A stretch of DNA of 5,389 nucleotides from Caldisericaceae bacterium (GTDB lineage: Bacteria; Caldisericota; Caldisericia; Caldisericales; Caldisericaceae): positions 1 to 5,389 of the forward strand of contig JALSNB010000049.1 in NCBI GenBank assembly GCA_026987225.1. Direction: 5' to 3'. The notes beneath the pieces are model-generated. The model did not search any database, was not told where the DNA came from, and was given only the letters and a program-made list of their open reading frames with translations. The position numbers and the translations under genes are program-made. Within the stretch, counting starts at the first letter, position 1; each line of letters opens with the position of its first letter. Positions 1 through 4,743 of this stretch are shown here, piece after piece.

Positions 1-34
1 AACTTTTTAATGAAAAAACTCAAATTGAAGTAAA

Positions 35-559
35 TTATTTATTTTTCTTCCACATTGCAAAAAGTTTTTTCCTTGCCCTGAACAAACGCACTTTTACATT
101 GTTTGCGGAAATTCCAAACAGAAGTGCGATTTCTTTTATGCTTTTCCCGTCCCGATAAAAAAGAAGCAAAATTTCCCTTTCGTTTTCGGGAAGCGAATAA
201 ATTAACTCGTAGAGATTGCTTACCTTAGCAACATTTTCAATGTGCGACTCCGTTTTGCTTTTTTGAGAAAGGTTTTCCATCAAAACGCTCTTTCTATTTT
301 CCCTGTCAAAATAATCATTCATGCAATTTACCGCAATTTTTAACAGATACGGAAAAAACGGTTTGTCGCTTTTAAAATTTCGAATGCTTTTAAACGCCCT
401 GAAAAATGCGTCTTGCACAATATCCTCGGATACGGAATAATCCCTAATCGTTTTGTTAATCACATTAAACAGATGCTGCTGATATTTCTTTACAAGAAAA
501 GAAAAATATTCGTTTTCCCCGTCCTTTACCTTTTCTATATAAAATTTGTCTTCCCTCAT
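35..559 (-). CDS. ECF-type RNA polymerase sigma factor (sigma-70 family)
   Basis: The 174-residue product is a two-domain sigma factor that would direct core RNA polymerase to a specific promoter set. Sigma region 2 covers about residues 18-88 and contains the typical YSVSEDIVQDAFFRAFKSI segment (41-59), followed by the melting/-10 recognition part around FPYLLKIAVNCMNDYF. A short linker (about 90-115) leads to sigma region 4 at about 116-170, with SLPENEREILLLFYRDG and the helix-turn-helix IKEIALLFGISANNVKVRLFRARKKL. There is no region 1 or 3, and the length is normal for ECF factors. I chose the ATG at 559; a TTG directly before it (562) is also possible. Neither start has a clear Shine-Dalgarno sequence. 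The start lies 12 nt after the stop of the upstream DegV gene, so translation is probably coupled. It is the last gene of the run inside the window. No anti-sigma gene is visible, but one could begin just beyond the left edge. The ECF class is certain; the subgroup and target promoters are unknown. Confidence 0.93.
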   Translation of the reverse strand: MREDKFYIEKVKDGENEYFSFLVKKYQQHLFNVINKTIRDYSVSEDIVQDAFFRAFKSIRNFKSDKPFFPYLLKIAVNCMNDYFDRENRKSVLMENLSQKSKTESHIENVAKVSNLYELIYSLPENEREILLLFYRDGKSIKEIALLFGISANNVKVRLFRARKKLFAMWKKNK

Positions 560-571
560 CAAAGAGGATCT

Positions 572-1420
572 TTATTTTTCGGTATAAAAATGGAGGGATA
601 AAACTTTCGGGCCGGTATGAGTTGCTATAACAGGGCCGAGCTGAGTAAGAGGAATTTTCCTTCCGAACTCTTTTTCACACTCTTTTCTGTATTCTTCCGC
701 TTCCTCAATGTTATCCCCGTATATTACGGAAATATACTTTAATCCTTTTTTCGAAACTATCTCTTTTGTAAGCTCAAGCATCCTTTTTTTGGCACGTTTC
801 AGCGTTCTGGGCTGTTCAAGCGTATCCACGTACCCTTCGTGAAAATAAAGAAGCGGCTTTATTTTTATCATCGTTCCGAGTACCGCTTTAGCCCTTCCTA
901 TTCTGCCGAGCCTTGCAAGGAAATAAAGATCGCCCACCACAAAGAAGATATACATTTTATCCCTGATCGACGGAAGCGCCTTTATCACCTCTTCCTTACT
1001 CTTTCCCTCTTCGTAAAGCATTTTTGCAATTTCTATTATCTGATAGCCAAGGCCGAGAGAATTGAACCAGGAATCAAATATATAGATGTCCGGATCTCCG
1101 AGGGCTTTTTTAGCCGCATTCGCCGCATTTACGGTTCCGCTCATTTCCGCGGATATCAGCGGAGATATAATCGAGTATCCCTGTTCGACAAGCGGTTTAT
1201 ACGCTGCGATAAAATCTTCGGCAGACGGTTGCGCCGTATCGGGAAGTTCTCCGTTTCTCACACGCATGTAATACTCGTCCCTATCCATATCAACCAATTC
1301 CCTGTAACTTTTGTCACCGAACCTCACGTATAGAGGTACGGTTTTTATATCGTATTTCTCCAAAATCTCTTTTGGCAAATAACAGGTAGAATCCGTTACG
1401 ATTTTTACTTTTTCGTTCAT
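572..1420 (-). CDS. DegV family (FakB-like) fatty-acid-binding protein, downstream copy
   Basis: This 282-residue protein spans the full DegV fold. DegV proteins bind a single fatty acid; the FakB members present it to the kinase FakA to make acyl-phosphate for phospholipid synthesis. Visible motifs are the N-terminal VTDSTCYLP (8-16), TAQPS (62-66), MSGTVNAANAAK (93-104), VGDLYFLARLGRIG (162-175), KPLL (188-191) and GPVIATHTGP near the end (262-271). Family knowledge places the Thr of the TSQPS-type motif, the Ser of LSGT and the late His at the acyl carboxylate; here they are T62, S94 and H268. Two departures from consensus are Ala63 in place of the usual Ser, and ARLGRIG where the upstream copy has KKGGRI. 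The ATG has a strong Shine-Dalgarno (AAAGGAGGGG) about 10 nt upstream, inside the end of the preceding DegV gene, and overlaps that gene's stop as ATGA. No FakA kinase gene lies in the window. Confidence 0.92.
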   Translation of the reverse strand: MNEKVKIVTDSTCYLPKEILEKYDIKTVPLYVRFGDKSYRELVDMDRDEYYMRVRNGELPDTAQPSAEDFIAAYKPLVEQGYSIISPLISAEMSGTVNAANAAKKALGDPDIYIFDSWFNSLGLGYQIIEIAKMLYEEGKSKEEVIKALPSIRDKMYIFFVVGDLYFLARLGRIGRAKAVLGTMIKIKPLLYFHEGYVDTLEQPRTLKRAKKRMLELTKEIVSKKGLKYISVIYGDNIEEAEEYRKECEKEFGRKIPLTQLGPVIATHTGPKVLSLHFYTEK

Positions 1421-2268
1421 TTTTTAAACCCCTCCTTTGTTACAAACGCTATTCCCAAAAACCGCGGGCCGAGATGAGAACCCAAAACGGGCCCGATACG
1501 TGCGCTACGCATAGGCACATTAAGAAACTCTTCCGTTTCCTTTCTGTAAATTTCTCCCTCTTCGACGTTTCCTCCGAAAACCACCCCTCCCCTTACAATT
1601 CCGGAAAGCCTGTCCGAAAATCTTTTAACGCTTCTCATGAGTCCTCTCTTTGCACGTTTCTCGGAGCGCACAATTTGAAGCAAATCTATCTTTCCTTCGT
1701 TAAGATGGACAATAAAGAATAACCTCAACATGTTACTTACCATGCCCTGCAGATTGTTAATTCTCCCTCCCTTTTTCAAATATTCGATATCCATAGGCAA
1801 AAAATATCCGAACACATAATTGTAGTATTGTTCTATGTATTTTGCAATTTCCGCCCTTGAACGTCCTTTCAGTGCAAGCTCTGCCGCTTTTTCAACTTTG
1901 TAGGCAAGATCTTCCGATGCGGAAAGAGAATCTATCACTGTAATCTTATCCGTCCCAAGAAAAGCTTTTGCACTGTTTGCCGCATTAACGGTGCCGGAAA
2001 GTTTTGAAGAAATATGAATCGAAACAATTTCATTGCCTTCGTTTAAAACGGGCTCGTAAACAGATATAAAGTCCTTTGTGGACGGTTGGGATGTTCGCAC
2101 CGAATATCCCTTTTTAAGTAGTGCGTAAAATTCGTCATCCGAAATATCGACACGCTCCCTGTAAGACTTTCCGTTTATTTCAACGTAAAGCGGGACAACT
2201 TTTATATCGAACTTTTTAATAATTTCATCGGGGAGATATGCGGTGGAATCGGTAACAATTTTTATCAT
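1417..2268 (-). CDS. DegV family (FakB-like) fatty-acid-binding protein, upstream copy
   Basis: This 283-residue DegV-fold protein is the paralogue of the gene that follows it; the two share long matching blocks such as VPLYV, NGKSYRE/GDKSYRE, QPS..DFI and SGTVNAAN. It is the more canonical of the pair: IVTDSTAYLPDEI (4-16), RTSQPSTKDF (58-67), KLSGTVNAANSAK (89-101), YLKKGGRIN (163-171) and IGPVLGSHLGP (258-268). The likely fatty-acid carboxylate ligands are T59, S91 and H265, by analogy with known DegV/FakB structures. It is predicted to be cytosolic and soluble. Its ATG overlaps the stop codon of the PAP2-like gene (ATGA, 2268-2265). No good Shine-Dalgarno sequence precedes it, so it probably depends on translational coupling. 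Fatty-acid binding is well supported by family; which acyl chain it prefers, and whether it works with a FakA-type kinase, cannot be read from the sequence. Confidence 0.93.
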   Translation of the reverse strand: MIKIVTDSTAYLPDEIIKKFDIKVVPLYVEINGKSYRERVDISDDEFYALLKKGYSVRTSQPSTKDFISVYEPVLNEGNEIVSIHISSKLSGTVNAANSAKAFLGTDKITVIDSLSASEDLAYKVEKAAELALKGRSRAEIAKYIEQYYNYVFGYFLPMDIEYLKKGGRINNLQGMVSNMLRLFFIVHLNEGKIDLLQIVRSEKRAKRGLMRSVKRFSDRLSGIVRGGVVFGGNVEEGEIYRKETEEFLNVPMRSARIGPVLGSHLGPRFLGIAFVTKEGFKK

Positions 2269-2843
2269 ATCACGCCGATAATAACAAACGAAAGATACGT
2301 AAGAACGGTACTGAGCAATGCACCGACGGTAAGCTGCATAAACGTATGCTCCCTAAGCGTTATCTTTGCGTAAAATACGGGCATAAGAAGAAGAAAAGAA
2401 ATCGCTCCCCACCAACCGAAAACAATGGTAAGTGCTGTTCCCGGCCCTGCAACGCCAGCCGCATGGCCCGATGCTTTATACTTTAACAGTTTGTTGATCA
2501 CGATAAGAAAAATTACGTTGAGCAAATAGGATAGCACAAGTGCGGTGTAAAAACTGTGAATATTCCTTAGCAAAAGTATTAAAAAACCTATCGGATAACT
2601 TACGGCGTCAATCAAAAAAGATACCTTTCTTTCGCCTTTGTAGTCTCCTTTGTGAAATAGCAAATACGCCCAGGCAAAAAGAGGAATAATTCCTATAAAA
2701 ATAACGGATACGAGATATGCAAGCGTATCGGTATGTTTTAAAAAGTAAAACAGCGAAAAAGAGAAAATCGCAACGAGCGGAACATCAAATAAAAAAGTAA
2801 AAAACCTTGCAACCTGCCTGCTTATTTTATTTTCGGAAGCCAT
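2265..2843 (-). CDS. PAP2-like (phosphatidic acid phosphatase-type) integral membrane protein
   Basis: The 192-residue product is very hydrophobic, with about six membrane segments (roughly 13-34, 42-64, 73-93, 97-119, 136-157 and 168-191). The region KLLKYKASGHAAGVAGP (118-134) matches motif 2 of the PAP2 superfamily (SGH, His127), preceded by basic residues in the place of motif 1. YAKITLREHTFMQLTVGALL (158-177) matches motif 3, with His166 as the putative nucleophile. The classical SR...H...D pattern is changed: Lys160 stands where Arg is usual, and Gln170 replaces Asp. PAP2 enzymes remove phosphate from lipid phosphates or undecaprenyl pyrophosphate; with these changes, catalysis is likely but not certain. 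The start is the ATG at 2843, inside the 3' end of dcd (22-bp overlap), with no convincing Shine-Dalgarno. The stop overlaps the next DegV ATG. The position between dcd and two acyl-binding proteins suggests a membrane-lipid role, which is inference. Confidence 0.75.
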   Translation of the reverse strand: MASENKISRQVARFFTFLFDVPLVAIFSFSLFYFLKHTDTLAYLVSVIFIGIIPLFAWAYLLFHKGDYKGERKVSFLIDAVSYPIGFLILLLRNIHSFYTALVLSYLLNVIFLIVINKLLKYKASGHAAGVAGPGTALTIVFGWWGAISFLLLMPVFYAKITLREHTFMQLTVGALLSTVLTYLSFVIIGVI

Positions 2844-3376
2844 ATGCCCGTTTGTTTGTTGTACTTTCCGTGCTTTGAGGCATAGTCGGACAGGCTCTGT
2901 TCGTCGCTTTCAAAGAAAAGTACCTGCGCAATGCCTTCGTTGGCATAAATTTTTACGGGAAGAGGTGTCGAATTCGAAATTTCAATGGTGACGTATCCTT
3001 CCCATCCGTTTTCAAGAGGCGTAATGTTAACAATAATTCCGCATCTTGCATAAGTGGATTTTCCGAGCACAATACAAAGCACGTTTTTCGGAATGCGGAA
3101 ATATTCAACGCTTTTTCCGAGAGCAAACGAATTCGGAGGAATAATACACTCCTTGCCTTTGAAATCCACAAAATTTTCCCTGGAAAAATTCTTCGGATCC
3201 ACGATAGAGGAATGGACATTGGTAAAAATCTTAAACTCGTCGGCAATCCGCATATCGTATCCATAGGAAGAAACACCGTAAGAAATAACACCTTCGGAAA
3301 CCTGTTTTTCAACAAACGGTTCGATCATACCTTTTTTCGCTTGTTCGATAATCCATTTATCCGGTTTTATGCTCAT
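2822..3376 (-). CDS. dcd: dCTP deaminase
   Basis: This 184-residue cytosolic enzyme deaminates dCTP to dUTP, feeding thymidylate synthesis. It belongs to the trimeric dUTPase-like fold. The N-terminal SYGVSSYGYDMRIADEF (32-48) is a family signature. The catalytic block GKSTYARCGIIVNIT (105-119) gives Ser107 and Arg111, and NGWEGYVTIEISN (123-135) gives the general base Glu132; these correspond to Ser111, Arg115 and Glu138 of the E. coli enzyme. The C-terminal tail YANEGIAQVLFFESDE (144-159), with KYNKQTG further on, is also typical. The length agrees with the family. A bifunctional dCTP deaminase/dUTPase is possible and cannot be excluded by eye. The ATG at 3376 has no Shine-Dalgarno; a perfect TATAAT ends 6 nt upstream, pointing to a leaderless transcript. 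It follows the lipoate ligase-like gene by 24 bp and overlaps the PAP2-like gene by 22 bp. Confidence 0.95.
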   Translation of the reverse strand: MSIKPDKWIIEQAKKGMIEPFVEKQVSEGVISYGVSSYGYDMRIADEFKIFTNVHSSIVDPKNFSRENFVDFKGKECIIPPNSFALGKSVEYFRIPKNVLCIVLGKSTYARCGIIVNITPLENGWEGYVTIEISNSTPLPVKIYANEGIAQVLFFESDEQSLSDYASKHGKYNKQTGIWLPKIK

Positions 3377-3382
3377 AAAAAG

Positions 3383-3388
3383 ATTATA
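3383..3388 (-). promoter_or_regulatory. Putative -10 element (TATAAT) of a leaderless dcd promoter
   Basis: A perfect TATAAT reads on the minus strand from 3388 to 3383. It is followed by six bases (CTTTTT) and then the dcd ATG at 3376, so transcription would be expected to start at or next to the A of the start codon. A weak -35 candidate, TTTAAA at 3410-3405 (16-nt spacer), falls at the very end of the upstream gene. The lack of any Shine-Dalgarno before dcd agrees with a leaderless mRNA. This would be an internal promoter allowing dcd and the genes after it to be expressed apart from the lipoate ligase-like gene. Confidence 0.55.
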
Positions 3389-3400
3389 CGAAAATATAAC

Positions 3401-4057
3401 TCATTTTAAAACTGATTCAAAATGTTCATAAATCGAATCCATTATTTCCTTTTCCGGAATAACCTTTACATCATACAAATTGATAATTTCCGCTCTGTTG
3501 CTCAAAACACAACGCCTATTCACCTTTACGTTTTTCGGGGGAGAGAGCACCCTACGAAGTTTTTCCATATCCACATCAAGCAAAAGCGTCGCATGATACA
3601 AAAATCCGCCGAACTTTTTGGCCGAAGCACACCCTGAAACTTTTTTTCCGTAAATCAGGATTTCTCCGTGCGTTCCCACTTTTGCAGGCAAGCCGAATGA
3701 ATTTAAAGCCTCTTTAACGGCAAAACTGAACATTTTCATACTTTCGACAAGGTATTTTGAGGGCATATTGCGCTCGTTCAGGTAAATCGATACGTTTAAG
3801 TTGTTTTCATCGTGAAAAACGGCTCCGCCGCCACTCACCCTTTTCAGTACGGAAATATTATTCCTTTTGCAATATTCTTCATTTACCTCAAGCTCTATGC
3901 ATTGAAACCTGCCAAGAATTACGGAATCTCTATTTTTATAGAACCTCACGGATTGATTCATCGCATTATTTCCCACAAGGTAAAGCATCTTTTCGTCCGT
4001 TTCCACGTTGAAAAACGGATCAACCCTTTTGCTTACTATGAATTTTAATTTTCCCAT
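3401..4057 (-). CDS. Lipoate-protein ligase A / octanoyltransferase family protein (BPL/LplA fold)
   Basis: The 218-residue product is a single biotin/lipoate protein ligase catalytic domain, expected to attach lipoyl or octanoyl groups to lipoyl domains such as GcvH or E2 subunits. The N-terminus VDPFFNVETDEKML (12-25) matches the family's NMAxDE region. LKRVSGGGAVFHDENNLNVS (71-90) is the lipoyl-adenylate binding signature. GKKVSGCASA (137-146) holds the conserved Lys139 of the KxSG motif, and FLYHATLLLDVD (152-163) follows. It lacks the C-terminal accessory domain of E. coli LplA (about 338 residues), so it could need a separate LplB-type subunit, or be an octanoyltransferase (LipM-like) instead of a ligase. 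The start is the ATG at 4057; an upstream in-frame TTG (4093) would lie before the -10 box and adds residues with no family match. No Shine-Dalgarno is present. It heads the minus-strand gene run and diverges from the aldolase gene. Confidence 0.87.
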   Translation of the reverse strand: MGKLKFIVSKRVDPFFNVETDEKMLYLVGNNAMNQSVRFYKNRDSVILGRFQCIELEVNEEYCKRNNISVLKRVSGGGAVFHDENNLNVSIYLNERNMPSKYLVESMKMFSFAVKEALNSFGLPAKVGTHGEILIYGKKVSGCASAKKFGGFLYHATLLLDVDMEKLRRVLSPPKNVKVNRRCVLSNRAEIINLYDVKVIPEKEIMDSIYEHFESVLK

Positions 4058-4063
4058 TAAATA

Positions 4064-4074
4064 TATATTATATT
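4064..4074 (+). promoter_or_regulatory. Possible -10 region for the divergent aldolase gene
   Basis: The plus strand here contains two overlapping TATATT hexamers (4064-4069 and 4069-4074), 25-30 nt upstream of the aldolase ATG. No convincing -35 element is visible at 16-18 nt. The site coincides with the minus-strand TATAAT, so the two promoters would compete for polymerase. Given the AT-rich context, chance matches are likely and confidence is low. Confidence 0.3.
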
Positions 4075-4094
4075 GGATTGGAAGGGAGTGCAAA
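4067..4094 (-). promoter_or_regulatory. Putative promoter of the minus-strand operon, leaderless
   Basis: On the minus strand a perfect TATAAT occupies 4072-4067. TTTGCA at 4094-4089 is a moderate -35 match, with a 16-nt spacer. The ATG of the lipoate ligase-like gene begins 9 nt after the -10 box, so the transcript would carry only about 3 nt or less of leader, and no Shine-Dalgarno is present. It lies in the 41-bp divergent gap and overlaps the AT-rich -10 region available to the aldolase gene on the other strand. Both elements were found by eye. Confidence 0.5.
4082..4088 (+). promoter_or_regulatory. Ribosome binding site deciding the aldolase start
   Basis: AAGGGAG lies 10 nt before the ATG at 4099, a good Shine-Dalgarno match. 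It rules against the upstream TTG at 4078, which would have no binding site and would place the Shine-Dalgarno inside the coding region. Confidence 0.75.
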
Positions 4095-4098
4095 TAAA

Positions 4099-4743
4099 AT
4101 GAAGAGAAAAATAAAAGAAGAAATTGTTTCGGTTGGAAAAAGGCTTTACGAACGCAGATTGAACGGCGGATACGGAGGTAATATCTCCGTTCTTGACGAA
4201 GGGGTTATCTATATCACGCCATCGGGAGTTCCTAAAGACGAACTCGATTATTCGGAAATCATCGTTATGGATTTTAAGGGAAATGTCATTGAAGGGCAAG
4301 GAAAACCGTCTTCTGAAATGCTGTTCCATATTCTTCTGTACAAAGAGAGGGCTGATATAAAGGCAATAATCCATGCTCACCCACCGCTTGCCACAGGTTT
4401 TGCAATCGCACGGCACCCCATAACCGAAGCGGTTCACGAAGAAGCCGCTGTGCTCCTCGGAAAAGTACCGGTTCTCCCTTATGAAGTGACTTCGTCAAAG
4501 GAACTTGCAAAAAATGTCAGCGAAGCGTTCAAAAATGCAAATGCGGTTTTGCTTGCAAATCACGGTGTAATTACGGTTGGCGAAACACTGGAAAAAGCGT
4601 TTAGAAGAATGGAAGAGTTGGAAAATCTCTGCGAAATGCTGCTTGTTGCGGATGCACTCGGTGGCGCCAAAAAAATACCGCTCAAAAAACTGTTAAAACT
4701 TTTCGAACTGATGCGGGTAAGAGAAGGAAAAATCAAAATTTAG
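4099..4743 (+). CDS. Class II aldolase/adducin family protein, L-fuculose-phosphate aldolase-like
   Basis: The 214-residue protein is a zinc-dependent class II aldolase, cytosolic and probably tetrameric by family. Such enzymes cleave sugar 1-phosphates to dihydroxyacetone phosphate and an aldehyde. Motifs are GGYGGNIS (23-30), YITPSG (38-43), GKPSSEMLFH (68-77), IIHAHPP (90-96) and LLANHGV (151-157). With the ATG at 4099, the metal and catalytic residues fall at Glu73, His92, His94 and His155, the same numbers as in E. coli FucA, which supports both the start and the family. The C-terminus ends KIKI without the tail tyrosine of FucA, so the substrate may differ. Alternatives are the 5-deoxyribulose or methylthioribulose 1-phosphate aldolases of nucleoside salvage, or other pentulose-phosphate enzymes. 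No fucose genes are nearby. It diverges from the lipoate ligase-like gene and overlaps the lipoprotein gene tail to tail by 11 bp. Confidence 0.9.
   Translation: MKRKIKEEIVSVGKRLYERRLNGGYGGNISVLDEGVIYITPSGVPKDELDYSEIIVMDFKGNVIEGQGKPSSEMLFHILLYKERADIKAIIHAHPPLATGFAIARHPITEAVHEEAAVLLGKVPVLPYEVTSSKELAKNVSEAFKNANAVLLANHGVITVGETLEKAFRRMEELENLCEMLLVADALGGAKKIPLKKLLKLFELMRVREGKIKI

Noticed and set aside
1..34. Start of a further minus-strand gene at TTG 23-21, or a terminator after the sigma factor
   Set aside because: The TTG has no Shine-Dalgarno and only seven codons are visible. The imperfect repeat CTCAAATTGAAG with adjacent A/T runs pairs too poorly to call a terminator.
839..1333. 164-codon open frame on the plus strand
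   Set aside because: It lies wholly antisense to a well-supported DegV gene, and its translation is rich in Arg, Tyr and His with no recognisable motif. It is a shadow frame.
2953..3315. 120-codon open frame on the minus strand within dcd, in another frame
   Set aside because: The dcd frame carries all catalytic motifs of the enzyme; this one has low-complexity composition and no motif.
4055..4093. Longer lipoate ligase-like protein starting at TTG 4093
   Set aside because: The extra 12 residues have no family match, no Shine-Dalgarno precedes the TTG, and the TATAAT box would lie inside the coding region.
4078..4098. Aldolase starting at TTG 4078
   Set aside because: The Shine-Dalgarno AAGGGAG lies between this TTG and the ATG at 4099, and the ATG gives FucA-like residue numbering.
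4057..4437. 126-codon open frame on the minus strand through the aldolase gene
   Set aside because: It covers the conserved aldolase metal-site region in antisense and resembles no family. It also overlaps the divergent promoter region.
4663..4674. GGCGCC palindrome next to a run of A (possible terminator for the lipoprotein gene)
   Set aside because: On the minus strand the T run precedes the palindrome, the wrong order for an intrinsic terminator, and it lies in conserved aldolase coding sequence.
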